Assembly (NCBI GenBank): GCA_026936335.1
Contig: JAPMXV010000032.1
Location: 1 to 64,000, forward strand
From: Mantamonas sphyraenae
Taxonomy: Eukaryota > CRuMs > Mantamonadidae
DNA length: 64,000 bases
Direction: 5' to 3'
In this document: piece by piece, positions 34,205 through 45,140 of the stretch
Layout: each line of letters begins with the position of its first letter
How positions within the stretch are numbered: the first letter of the stretch is position 1
Translations under genes and position numbers: made by a program
Notes under the pieces: generated by a model
What the model was told of the DNA's origin: nothing
What the model saw: only the letters and a program-made list of their open reading frames with translations
Database searches by the model: none

Positions 34205-35259
34205 TGATGGCGCTCGCCCAGCCAACCCCCATGTCCATGTCGGCCAAGCGCAAGCGCAAGCTGCCGGTCACGGATGACCAGGACGAATCGACCCTCGAAT
34301 CTGAGAACGACTACAAACGTGCACGTCTCGACGTCTGCCTGGACCTTCTCCAGTCTCCCTTTGCCCAGGAGCGCGCTGCAAGCCGCAGCGACGACTATGT
34401 CCTGCAGCTTGTGCAGGACATGACCTCGCTCGAATCACAAGGTGGCCAGCATGCACAGCTTGCAGTGCATGTGGCTGTTCTTTGTGCCCGCATCATGGTA
34501 CGCCGCACAACTACGGCTGCCGTGGTCCTGGCTGACAACGACTGCTTCCTCCTAGATCTCGCGCGCGTCTCCCCAGCTGCATGTACAACGCTACTCCAAG
34601 CCCCACACATGGCTTCCGACCACTTTCTCCCTCAGCTTCATCTCTTTAGCTTTTTGTGTGACCTTCCGCCTGCTTTGCGCACCAGCGACCTCGACGAGCG
34701 CTGGTCCCTCTTCGACGCCGTCGTGGACAACCTCAACGCCATGGAACGGCCGTACGACACACTCCTCGAGAACGACTTGGACTTGAAGGTGCTCGTTGCT
34801 TCTACTCTCGATGCCTGCACCGACCTGGCTACTGCCCTGAACAGGGCGTCTGGCTTTGTCCTGCGTTTGGTCGTTCACGCCGCTCTCGACCGCTACTTGG
34901 TCACCCTGTACAAAGATCCATCATCCTCGGAAGATTTCAATGCGCACAAAGAGCTCCTGAGCACTGTAGATGACATCGTGCAGGCCATGCGCCGTGGCTC
35001 GGGCGTTTGCCAACCGCTGCTGGCCTTTGTACGCGCCATGCCTTCTCTGGCGACTGAGCGCACCCAGCGCGATGCACAACTACAGGCGCATCTGCTGTTC
35101 TGGACTGTGGTCGATAGTGTCATCTGGTCCGACGACACCTCTGCGTTCCGCCGCGCAGCAAACAAGACTCTGAAAGCCCTGATCCCAGCCGCCGAACACA
35201 CCGACGCCCTGTTTCCCCTGTTGGACCGGATTGACCACCGATTACCACAACCCACCTGA
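34204..35259 (+). CDS. Unknown helical protein with N-terminal NLS-like motif
   Basis: One exon, 351 residues from ATG 34204, which overlaps the TGA of the upstream hydrolase by one base; MSMSAK at about 34231-34237 is an alternative. It begins with a basic KRKRK cluster, a likely nuclear signal, then an acidic stretch, and continues as Leu-rich alpha helices to the end (residues about 60-350), in the style of HEAT/ARM-like helical repeats but without a motif I can assign. No family is recognised. Codon use is like the neighbours. Confidence 0.65.
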   Translation: MMALAQPTPMSMSAKRKRKLPVTDDQDESTLESENDYKRARLDVCLDLLQSPFAQERAASRSDDYVLQLVQDMTSLESQGGQHAQLAVHVAVLCARIMVRRTTTAAVVLADNDCFLLDLARVSPAACTTLLQAPHMASDHFLPQLHLFSFLCDLPPALRTSDLDERWSLFDAVVDNLNAMERPYDTLLENDLDLKVLVASTLDACTDLATALNRASGFVLRLVVHAALDRYLVTLYKDPSSSEDFNAHKELLSTVDDIVQAMRRGSGVCQPLLAFVRAMPSLATERTQRDAQLQAHLLFWTVVDSVIWSDDTSAFRRAANKTLKALIPAAEHTDALFPLLDRIDHRLPQPT

Positions 35260-35316
35260 TGATGTGAGCCGTGTGAACCCCGCGCAACCGCGCTTGCACT
35301 GCCACACCCAATCCCG

Positions 35317-36228
35317 ATGGCCGCTCAAGCTCACCTGGTTGCCGACGAGAAAGCATTGGTCAATACACTCCGCGACCTTCTCCACGTTCACCGAGCCCTC
35401 TATGTCGTCGACGTGGGCCCTCTTTTTACCCAAGCCGGCACCCTTGCCCCCACTCTGGCGCCCCACTGGACTCTGGAGGGCTTTGCTGGCCTTGCTCTCG
35501 GCCTTGACGCTCCCGCCAGCCAGTCGTCCTACACAGTGGCGTGCGTGTACCCCGTGGTACACGGCCTACATGTGGACTGCTTCGTCCTCACACACTCTCA
35601 GGTCTGTGAACTCAGCGTTTCCAGCCGCGCAGAGGTGCGGATCCTTGATTGCGACGCAGACATGAAGCTTGCACTCGACGACCTGGACGCCCAGCAGACA
35701 ACCTCCCACGATTCCCCGTCTGAAGACGATTGGGAACAGTATGCGCTTGTTGAAACACCCAACAACCAGCAGTGGACAGCGATGGAAGCTGTCCAGCGGC
35801 TCGAAAGCAAGCTCGATCGCTTGCACAATCGCATGAGCTTCCCCGAGGACAGATTGCCGTCTTCAACACGCAAGCAGTCCCGCTTGGGCAAAAGCAAGCC
35901 CCACGGCAAGACTTCGATCCGGTGGGTCGCCCCTACTGCCAAACGTGGCAAGCTCCAGCCAGTCCACCTCCCGCAGCTTTCTACAGAAGAACAGGACGCT
36001 CTGTGGCAAGAGGAGCTCGAGGATGGCAGTGACTTTGCCCTTTCCTCCACGGGGCTACTCTCGGGCAGTGGTCAGGCGTCATCCTGGGCTCCCGCTTGGC
36101 AAGACGATCAGCACGACGACCTCGTCGACCATGGTGACCACGATGACGACAGTGACAATGACACAGTACGCCTCACGCAACACCGCGCTCGTGACGACAA
36201 CATCTGCTCCGGATGCACAATCACATGA
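35317..36228 (+). CDS. Unknown protein with acidic tail
   Basis: One exon, 303 residues from ATG 35317. Residues 1-125 look like a folded alpha/beta domain (LYVVDVGPLFTQ, YTVACVYPVV, HGLHVDCFVL). The middle has a predicted helix (MEAVQRLESKLDRLHNRM), then a basic KSKPHGK segment, and the last 60 residues are Asp/His-rich (HDDLVDHGDHDDDSDND) before a terminal CSGCTIT. I do not recognise it. It follows the previous gene by 57 bp on the same strand and converges with the next gene at a distance of 107 bp. Confidence 0.65.
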   Translation: MAAQAHLVADEKALVNTLRDLLHVHRALYVVDVGPLFTQAGTLAPTLAPHWTLEGFAGLALGLDAPASQSSYTVACVYPVVHGLHVDCFVLTHSQVCELSVSSRAEVRILDCDADMKLALDDLDAQQTTSHDSPSEDDWEQYALVETPNNQQWTAMEAVQRLESKLDRLHNRMSFPEDRLPSSTRKQSRLGKSKPHGKTSIRWVAPTAKRGKLQPVHLPQLSTEEQDALWQEELEDGSDFALSSTGLLSGSGQASSWAPAWQDDQHDDLVDHGDHDDDSDNDTVRLTQHRARDDNICSGCTIT

Positions 36229-36335
36229 GGCTGATGAGCACCGAATAGCAAATTCATTCAGCGCTGCGCTGCGCAGGCCTCCGAAGCAATCAGCTCCTGA
36301 TGGCCAACTCCCAAGCAATCAGCAGAAAGAGTCGC

Positions 36336-38265
36336 TCAACGGAACAGCATGCTGTTTGATCGCGCCAGACTCCCCGACGGCGTGTTGGCTCGGAAGCGGC
36401 TGAGCGAGCCACGCACAGCTCTGCTGGCTGCCCGTCGCGAGCTGTTGGCCTGCAAGTGACCAGGGACAGGAAACTGGTTTTCCACCAACCAGTCCCGGTA
36501 TTCACGCGTTGAAATCACAGTCTCGCGATGGTTGACTCGCTTCAGCAAAAACATAATGATGTTCTGCACGTCCTGGCTCGCGTGCTCCTGCGCTGGCACA
36601 GAGCCCACCAGCCGGTAGAACAGCGAGCGCGAGAGCGGAATGTGCTCCTCCACACACCGTTTGATCTGGTTCACCAAGAAGCGTTCGCCTTCTGACATCT
36701 CACGTCCACTCTCCGTCACCATCGCAATCAGGTCAATGTACCAAGGCTGCGCCTGGTAGCACTCCAGCTGGTCTTCGATTTTGGCCTTCTCCGCCTCCAG
36801 TCGCATGATTTCCAGCTCCACATGCGGCACTAGGTTGTCCAACGATTCCGTTGTGTTTTCGATGTGCTTGTCAAACGCCTGGAACTTGCGCTTCAGCGCG
36901 TGTGGCCTCTCAAAGTCCTGCCTGTTCAGCTCGCTTTCCAGCTGCTCCAGCTTCTCCTTTTTCATCGCCCTAAACTCCCGCATGGTCTGTTGAAACTGGT
37001 ACTTGCTGTCCAACACCGTTCCCTCGTTCATGCGCATCAGATCCTGAAACACGGTGTCCTGTTTGCCCTCGCCTTCGACGCGCCCTCCATGTCCCTTGCC
37101 AATGCTCTTGCCCTTCCCCTTGCCCTTCGCCTTGCCCTTGCCCTTCCCTCCCATGCCGCGCATCCCCGGACTGCCTCCATGTTCGCTCCCGCTTGCGCCG
37201 CTTCCACCCCCGCTGGCATCCACCTGCATCGATGATGTGTTGGCCACGGAGCCAGCCCCCGTGCTGGCCGTGCCCAATCGCGAGTTCTGTGTCCCCATCA
37301 CGTTGCGGTTGCTCTCGCCAATCTTTGGCAGGAACCCCGCTCCGCTCGCTGTGCTCCGCAGAGTTGCACTGGATCCCATGTGCTTCAGCTTGCTTCCACC
37401 CGCACCAGTACCTGCACCGCCACTGCTGCTTCCGCCTCCACCTGCTCCTCCCACCCCACTGCTCCCACTCCCTGCTGTGCCGTCGCCCGACGAGCCGCCT
37501 GCACCCAACAGCTGGCCAGACGACGGCTGTCTGCCCACGTGCAGCCGGATGCCAGACCGTTCGTCTGCAGTCATCCGTGACTGCTGCGACCCCACCGAGC
37601 GGTCGTCGTCGTCCCCGTCTGCCTTCATCAGCGGCGTCGCTCGCGACGCGTCCAGCTCGCCGCCCGACGGCAGCAGATCCGGCTGTTCCACGTTGCTCAG
37701 AAAGTGCATGCCGGCCTTTGTGAACTTGAGGCGTTGTTGCGACACCTGCAAGCGTTCCTTCAACAACGCATACCCACTCCCACCGTCCTCCACCTCCTGC
37801 TCCTTCTCCTCCGCTTGCTGCTGCCACCACAAATCCGTGTTCAGCACGCTCATATCCACTTCTTCGTCCTCCTCCTCCATTTCCCTGTGTGCGTGTGATC
37901 CCCCAAAGAGTGCCTTGCTGTGTGTCAACACACATCCTAGTCCCTGTCGAGTGCTCCTGCACGCAAACGCCACACCGGCCTTTGCAACGGTCGCAACACA
38001 TTTCTCTCCCCTCCTCACGCACAACCCACCTCTTGGCTTGCGCACGTTTCTTGCGCGGGTAGCGCACGTCCTCAAAGTCGTCCCCTAGCATGTGGAACGG
38101 CTCGTACGATTTCGTGTTGATAAACGCCTGCCGTGCTTTGCGACGTGCCAACTCTTGCTCAAAGTTGGGCTTGATCGATTTGAAGGTAAGAAAGTGCCGA
38201 TAGAGCACCTGCACGGGCTTGTACGCATCCTCTTCCTCGTACTCGTTCAGCAGTTCCTCCTCCAT
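36336..38265 (-). CDS. Unknown protein with Gly-rich linker and coiled coil
   Basis: Exons 38030..38265 and 36336..37884, intron 145 nt (GTGGGT...CACACAG), give 594 residues. The start MEEELLNEYEEE is followed by a conserved-looking domain (VQVLYRHFLTFKSIKPNFEQ, then FHMLGDDFEDVRYPRKKR). A long low-complexity linker (residues about 170-320) is Gly/Ser-rich and ends in GKGKGK repeats. A coiled coil (MREFRAMKKEKLEQLESEL) and a helical C-terminal domain (PWYIDLIAMVTESGREMSEG onward) follow. No family recognised. It shares a 103-bp divergent spacer with V-ATPase subunit E. Confidence 0.7.
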
Positions 38266-38368
38266 GGCTCTCGGCTTGGGCGAGGCAGCGCCCCGCCTGC
38301 TGCCACCTTTGCAAAAACCTTGCGCCCGTGCGCCCACACGGACGACTCCCCACCCACTCTTTTGAATT

Positions 38369-39599
38369 ATGGACGACAAGGCTGTCAACAAGCAGATCGA
38401 GCAGATGTGCTCTTTCATTCGTGTGGAGGTACGCACGCCCACCTGTGCCCCGCCGCATTTCCCTCCCGAAGAACATCCGCCTCGCTCACACACACCGCGC
38501 ACACATGGCTCTGTCGCGTGTTCCCCTTCCAACTTCCACCGCGGCGCCCTCGTTGCTTCATTAGGCCGAGGAGAAGGCCACCGAGATTGGTATCAAGGCC
38601 AAGGAGGAGTTCAACATCAAAAAGGGGCAAATGGTGCAGGCTGAGAAGCAGAAGCTCAAGAAGGAGTTTGACCGCAAGAAGAAGCAGGTCGAGGTCCAGC
38701 GCCGCATGTACGTTGTTTCCATTCTCGGTCTACCGATACTCCCACTCTCGACATGAACCCTCCCTCCGAACCCGCCTGTCGCCCGTCCTTCCTTTGCGTG
38801 GATCTGACCCTCTCGCGATTCCCCTCCCTCTGTGCCCCCGCCCACCACAGCGCCTACTCCAACGCCATCAACCAGTCGCGCCTCGAGGTCCTCAAGGCTC
38901 GCGACAAGGCTGTCCAGGAGACCTTCCACGAGGCCTACATGCAGCTCGGCAGCCTTTCTGCGAACAAGAAGGAGTACGAGCAGCTCATGAAGGACCTCCT
39001 CCTCGAGGTACGTCTTTCCATTTTGCCCCGCACCTGTGCCCACAGGCTCCATCCCGCCTTCTCAACCCCATCTTCATCCACCTGCGCTCCCTTGCCATCC
39101 CATCACTGCCTTTCCTCGCCCATCCCTTGGCCAGCGCCTCGGCAGAGCGCCCACTTGGCAAGTGTGGAAATGCACCGCCAGACACAGACCCGCCCCTGAC
39201 ACCCTCCTGTGCGCAATCTCACCTGCCCGTCACCTATCCCAGTCCCTGATCAAGATGCGCGAGCCCGAGGTCGAGCTTCTCTGCCGCCAGGAAGACAAGG
39301 ACATGGTGTTTGGCTTTGCCAGCGAAATCGTCGACGAATACGTCAGGGTCACGGGCCTCACCTGCACCGTCAAGCCCTCCAAGCGCTACCTGCCTCCCGG
39401 ACCCTCCGAGTCAAACAAGTCAAACAAGTTCTGCTTCGGCGGTTTTGTCCTCAGCGCCCAGAAGGGACGCCTTCTCATTGCAAACACCCTCGATCAGCGC
39501 CTGCGTCTCGCCTACGAGAAGCGCCTGTCCGACATCCGCAGCACCCTCTTTGGCAAGCCCAAGTGGGCTGAAGCCCAGTGGATGCAGAGCGAGGCCTGA
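38369..39599 (+). CDS. ATP6V1E: V-type proton ATPase subunit E
   Basis: Four exons, 38369..38428, 38565..38707, 38851..39007 and 39243..39599 (introns 136, 143 and 235 nt; GTACGY donors), give 238 residues, close to the usual 225-230. The N-terminal half is the peripheral-stalk helix (QIEQMCSFIRVEAEEKATEI, then FNIKKGQMV and KKKQVEVQRRIAYSNAINQS); the C-terminal half has the globular head (GGFVLSAQKGRLLIANTLDQ, LSDIRSTLFG). Subunit E pairs with G to form the stators holding the V1 catalytic head on endomembranes, driving acidification of vacuoles and endosomes. Confidence 0.96.
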
Positions 39600-39665
39600 T
39601 TGCCACTGCACAGCAACAACACCAAAAAAATCCACAACTTTTCGATCTGTCCATTGGTGGTCCGT

Positions 39666-42200
39666 TCATTGGTCGTCCCCTTCCCCTCCCGCATCCGAAG
39701 CCAACAAGGCTTCCTTGGGCACGGGTTCTTCATCCTCGTGAGCCTCCTCTTCCTCCTCTTCCTCCTCCTCGTCTTCATCCTCCGCTCCACCCTGGCCCTC
39801 CTCCCCTCCTTCCCTCGTTGCGTCCTCTCCTGCCTCGGCTTCAGATTCGTTTGCCCCTTCAGCGTTGGATTCCCCTTCATCGTCGTTTCCGCCGGAGCTG
39901 CTGCTGCTACTGCTGCTGCTCCCTCCCTCGTTGCCAAAGTACTCTTCCGACCCCGACACGCTCGAAGCACGCTGCCTCTCCACGTGTTTTGTCACCTTGG
40001 TCGCCTTGAGCGCACTGGTGTACTGCGAGTGCGTGATCGTCAGAATCATTGCGTCGTCTTCCTCCACACACGCCGTGTAATCACACTTGTATGACTCCTT
40101 GGTCAGCGCCTTGCGCCCCAGCGTGCTGAACGGCCCGATGCGAGACTGGAACCCTTCGTCGCCACTGCGCACTTCCAAGTATCCCGACAGAACCAGCGTG
40201 AAAAAGTTGGCCTTGCTGCCGCGCTTGTAGATCGTGCGCGACTCGATCGGGTCCTCCGCGTTGATCACGCGCACCGATCCAGCAAACACAATCTTCTTCA
40301 GTACGTCGTGCGAGATCTTCTTGAACTCTTCCACAGACGACGACAAAAACGCAATTGCCGCAGAGCCTTGGTCGTTGCTCAGCATGTTCACTTGCTTGCT
40401 GTACGAGCGCTTGTTCAGCAGCGAAGCAATGTGCTTGTAATCGGTCGTTTGGCGCACACGCACGTTCTGTCCAGAGATGCTTGTCACCACATCAGTGTCC
40501 GTCTCGTCATAGATCTCCGCTCCGATGAGCTCCTCAATCAGATCTTCCAGCGTCACAATGCCCAGAATCTCGTAGAACGGATCGCCGTCACCCGAGTTGT
40601 TCACTGTTTGCACACAGCACAGCTGCAATGCACCATCACCGCCGCCATCGCACCACACACCCCGCGTCAGCACACAATTCCATTCCACTTCTTCAACCCG
40701 CCGAACACTCCGAACCTACGTTGCAGTCGCTCGCCTTGAACTCGTTCAACATCTGCAACAAGGGCGCATCGTCAAACACCTTCACCACAGCACGTCCATA
40801 GAAGCCCAGAAGCGTGCGAATTTCAATCTCGTCCGCCGGGTTCAACAGCGCAAGGTCCTTCACCAGAATCAGTCCAATGATGTTGTCCTTGGTGCCTTCC
40901 CACACGGGGATGCGGCTGTGTCCGCTTTGCAACAGCTGCGCAAGCATCTCGTAGTCCAACTTGGCGTCCACATCCATAGACTCGACCTGTGTCAGCGGCG
41001 TCATCACGTCTCGCACACGCTTGTCGTTAAACTCCAGCGCACCCGACAGGATGGTCGACTCGTCCTTTGTCAGCTTGCCAATCTCTTCCTTGGCGTGGTA
41101 TTCGATCAGCGTCTTCATCTGTGTGCAGCGCATCAGCCGTGCGTCAGCGACAACCCGTCTCCCTCCGCGAGCACTCACCCACCAAGCCGCCACACTTACC
41201 TCGTTGCGGCTAAACTGAGTGCCCACCTCGTGACCCAGCACATAGTCCAACACCTTGCTGATGGGCCACGACACAGGGAACGTCACAGCGATGAAAAACT
41301 TGACCAGCCACACCGTATGCGCGCCCACGTCTGCACAAACACCCTTGTCAGTCTCATCACCAGCCAAAGCTCTGCCTGGCATCCCAGTTGGGTCCTCACT
41401 CCGCCTTCACATGCGTTCCCCCCCACTTACACAGGCCGTGGCGCGAGCAAATGCTCTGCGGCACAATCTCGCCGAAAATCACAATCAGCGCCGTAGCCAC
41501 GAGACCGCCAATCACACCTGGCCAGCGCCACGTTCGACGACACGTATAGGGAGGGAAGCAGAAATGCAAAATTGTGAGCATGGCGCCGCCCAGTTCGTAT
41601 GGTCCGTTTCCCCACGTACGTGTGTGTGTCAGTGTGTCGCCTCACCCATGGCCGAGCCCTCTGGTCGTCCGTCACCGCTGTGGGCTCTCAACACACTCTC
41701 CAACTCCCTCAGTGAACTCACCGCTCGACAGCTCGGCCAAGAAAATAGGCAAGATAGCGTTCACAGCCACATTGCCAATCAGCAGCGTGCACAACAGCAG
41801 GTTTCCGTTCGCCCGCACAGGATGAATCTTCGCTGCATACTCCCGATCTTGTGGCGACCCGCTTTGCATCACGATCTGTGTCCATACGTGTGCACGGCCC
41901 CGCCCCAACACGTCAGTGTCTCCGCCTGCACAATTCCCTCTTGCTCCTTCCTGCCGTCCCATCCCCGATCGACTCCGCTGCAACCTCCTGCGCTGAGCCC
42001 TGAGCCAAAGGGCTGCCGTCACACCGCCCGCCTCGTCTTACCTCCAGGCCCACTTTGTCCAGACTCAGCAAGCCAAGTGTCAGACCTGAAAACAGGCCGG
42101 ACAGTCCTACAAGACCGAGTACCACCAACGCATTGTATGCTAGTGTTTCAGGTGAACTGTCCATCTGTGAAGCGTTGCCTCGCCCAGCGCACGTCATCAT
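39666..42200 (-). CDS. CNNM: CNNM-type metal transporter (DUF21-CBS-cNMP-like)
   Basis: Six exons: 42042..42200, 41722..41875, 41431..41517, 41200..41330, 40720..41118 and 39666..40622. Total 628 residues, or 616 if the ATG at 42164 is used, which directly follows a CTTCACAG sequence like an acceptor. The DUF21 membrane domain has [31 protein letters not shown] and [18 protein letters not shown], followed by a CBS pair ([42 protein letters not shown]) and a C-terminal cyclic-nucleotide-binding-like domain ([20 protein letters not shown]). CNNM/CorC proteins mediate Mg2+ efflux. The tail is Ser-rich, then strongly acidic. Divergent from PRODH. Confidence 0.93.
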
Positions 42201-42335
42201 CCCTTCCCATCAAGTGCACAAGTGCATCCATGCCTACCGTACAACCTCAGTCGGTTCACTTGCTTGTGTGGATCAGCATCAAGCGCCCGTCCCACCACAG
42301 ATTTTCCAAGGCCACACTCGTTGCTCTCTCTGTGC
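42201..42335. promoter_or_regulatory. Divergent CNNM/PRODH spacer
   Basis: This 135-bp interval separates the first ATG of the CNNM gene from the first plausible ATG of PRODH. It is close to average base composition and has no TATA box or repeat I can point to. It would have to hold both core promoters and both leaders. Confidence 0.4.
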
Positions 42336-44339
42336 ATGCTTAGCCGCATTGTGCCTCGCTCTCGTACCCCCGCACTCGCAAGCCGAGTAACTCGCCACGC
42401 ATCCACTCGTTCTGTGCACGCCGGCCCTGTGCGTCGTGTGACCCTTCTCGTGACGCCCGCACCTCAAGCTCGACCTTCCGCACGACTCGTCCACGCCTCC
42501 ACGAGTGCTACATCTCCCCGATCCGCCTCTACCCGGTCGGTGGGCATCGTTCTTGCCCTTGGCTCCGCCACCGTCGTCACTGCCGGTGTCCTGCATGCTT
42601 TCCAACTGCCCAGCGATGCCCACGCAGCCGCTCCCATTGACGACAGCCCCGCACCGGACCTTGAGCTTCAGGATCGCCTCCGTCGCTCCCGCCTCCTCGT
42701 CGACCTCACCGACACTGAAGTGGCCTTCCGACACAAACCCACATGGAAGCTGCTGCAGGAGTACCTCATCCTCTACGGCTGCACCTTTACCACCCTCTTC
42801 AACTTTGTCTCGGCCTTCTGGGACATGCCAGTCCTCTCCAGCATCGTCAAGCACACTGTCTTTACCCACTTTGTCGCTGGCGAACACTCTGAAGACGCCG
42901 TCCGCGTCTACCAGCACCTGAAAAGCGTCGACGGCCCTCTGGCCATGCTCGATCACTCTGTTGAGGTCGCCTCGGGCGAGCAAGCGTTTGACGCAACACG
43001 CAACAATACCCTCGACGAAATCCGCGTCTCCCGTACGTTTCCCCTCCCTCCTCTCCATGACTCCTCTCTATCCTCCAAGCATCGCTGCCCGCCTCGTTTT
43101 TTTTGGCCAAAAAACCTGCCACCGTCAAGCTTCCCGGCAACTGCCGCCTGTGCTGACTATTGCCCCGCCGTCCCTCTCACAATTGCGCATGCACTGCCTC
43201 ACCGCGTTCACCCCTTCCCTTCACACAGACGAACACTGCCCAGGGGCAAAGTTCACCTGCATCAAGCTCTCTTCCCTCACAGACTGGCGCGTCATGGAAA
43301 AACTTGCCGCCTGGATTCGATACCACGAGGCTCACCCCGAGCTCGAGCGACCAGCCTGGCTCACGCAGGTGTTTGGTGAACGCCTTGCTTACACCTACGA
43401 CGAGGGCTTTGTCACCTCACCCTTCCTCATGGACACCTGGAAGCAAACCCCCGAGCCCCTCACTCAAGACGACATGAACTCGCTCACTCGCTCCCTCAAA
43501 CGCATGGTACGTGCAACCCCATCCCATCCCGTCCCACCCTTTCAAAGCACGGCACCATTCTCCCATCCTGAACTGTCTGTGTGCGTGCGTGTGTGTGTGT
43601 GTGCAACTTGGCTCACAATACCGCTCCCTCTCCTCCCCAGCACGAGATCTGCGAGGAGCTCACGCGCACAGGCATGTCCATTCTGGTAGATGCAGAGGAA
43701 CATGAGGTGCAGGTTGCCGTGGAGTACATGGCGTATGCCCTGATGCGCACCTTCAACAAGGAACGGCCCGTTGTATATCACACGCCGCAAATGTACATGC
43801 GCGAGTCTCTCGGACGTCTCAAGAAGATGGTAGCCCAGGCACGCAAGGACGACATCCAGCTGGGCATCAAGATCGTCCGCGGGGCCTACCTCTGGCGCGA
43901 GCGCAGGCGTGCAGCCCACTTTGGCTACGACGACCCCACACAGCCTCACAAGACTGCCACCAGCCGTGCCTACAACCGTGGCGTCGAGTTTTGTCTGGAC
44001 AACATCGACCAAGTCGGCCTCATTGTCGCCTCCCACAACATGGAGAGCGTAGCGCTCGCCCTCCTTGGCATGGCCGAGCGCAACATTCCTGCTCGCCAAA
44101 AGGACGGCTACCAGAAGGTTTACTTTGGCCAGCTCTACGGTATGGCTGACTATCTGTCATTCAACCTGTCACGTGCCGGCTACGCCTCCATCAAGCTGGT
44201 GCCCTTTGGCGAAATTGGCGTCGTCGTTCCCTACCTCCTTCGCCGCGTCGAGGAGAACCGCGATGTCGTGGACACAGGCGCCGAAATCGACCGTCGCATG
44301 CTGTGGCAAGAAATCAAGCGACGTTCCCTGCCTTGGTGA
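42336..44339 (+). CDS. PRODH: Proline dehydrogenase, mitochondrial
   Basis: Three exons, 42336..43032, 43229..43506 and 43641..44339 (GTACGT donors both times), give 557 residues. The start MLSRIVPRSRTPALASRV is an Arg-rich, acid-free mitochondrial presequence, followed by a possible membrane segment (VGIVLALGSATVVTAGVLH). The catalytic barrel shows FTCIKLSSL, ILVDAEEHEVQ, KIVRGAYLWRER, LIVASHNMES, YFGQLYGMADYLS and a C-terminal YLLRRVEENRDV. The enzyme oxidises proline to pyrroline-5-carboxylate using FAD and passes electrons to ubiquinone at the inner membrane. The usual YLxRR substrate-binding motif is intact. Confidence 0.95.
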
Positions 44340-44375
44340 TGCGCGTTCGCGCCCGTTCACACAACCAACCCGGTC

Positions 44376-45021
44376 ATGGACAAGGCAGACGTGCGTCGCA
44401 CACGCCGCAAGCGAGAGAAGCACGCACGACGCCAGAAAAACAGGAGCAAGGCAGGCCAAAAGGCAAACTACGAGGCATACCAGGCGCGAGTGGCCCAGCA
44501 GGCTAGAGAGGATGCCGAAGAGCAGAAACAACACATCAATGGAAGGCAATTCGACCCCCAGAGTGACCAAGGAAACAGCAGTAGAGATGTGGGCAGCGTA
44601 GCGTGGGACCAGGATACGTTGAACACTCTGGACGAGCGTATTCTGGGCGACTTGAGGGGCGCCGATTTCGCTACTCTCCTTCACGAGGCGCGTGCCCACC
44701 AACTGCGCCATACTCAGCGCAAAAGCACACACGCAAAGGGTGCAAGCCGTGACAGGGCCCAGCTGGACAGCGAGCATGAACAGAGTCAAGGCCATGCTCA
44801 GCTCCAGGAAGCGCTGGACAGTGTCGAATGGTCTCTGCTAGAGACCAGTCTGCTCCAGCACACTCCACTTCACTCCCAGCTTCACATGCAGCCTTTTGTA
44901 CAGTATACAGACAGTTCGAACGATGCACAAGGCATTCCGAGCTCACACGACGCCGCAAACGACTCGGCCGACTCTGGTGTTGCCGTCCACTCGACGGACA
45001 AAGACGACGACGACAAAGACG

Positions 45022-45052
<31 letters not shown>

Positions 45053-45092
45053 CGATCTTCTCGACGACCTCCTGGGAGACCTTTCTGAATGA
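44376..45092 (+). CDS. Unknown basic-to-acidic protein with poly-Asp tail
   Basis: One exon, 238 residues from ATG 44376, 36 bp after the PRODH stop. Residues 1-50 are strongly basic (RRTRRKREKHARRQKNRSK), the middle is Gln/His/Ser-rich, and the C-terminus contains a run of 10-11 Asp encoded by GAT repeats before LLDDLLGDLSE. No domain is recognised. Such basic/acidic layouts are common in nucleolar and chromatin-associated proteins, but that is only suggestive. Confidence 0.6.
45024..45050. repeat. (GAT)9 microsatellite
   Basis: Nine perfect GAT triplets encode part of the poly-Asp tail of the preceding gene. Flanking GAC codons extend the Asp run. A trinucleotide tract in frame can change length without breaking the gene. 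Confidence 0.95.
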
Positions 45093-45140
45093 AGTGACAC
45101 GCTGCACCGCCCCACCCAATCCGACATTTGCGCCCGCCCC

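Noticed and set aside
36970-38532. Alternative 520-codon minus-strand frame overlapping the Gly-rich gene
   Set aside because: It runs through intron and first exon in the wrong frame after the splice site. The spliced model keeps phase and gives a sensible protein.
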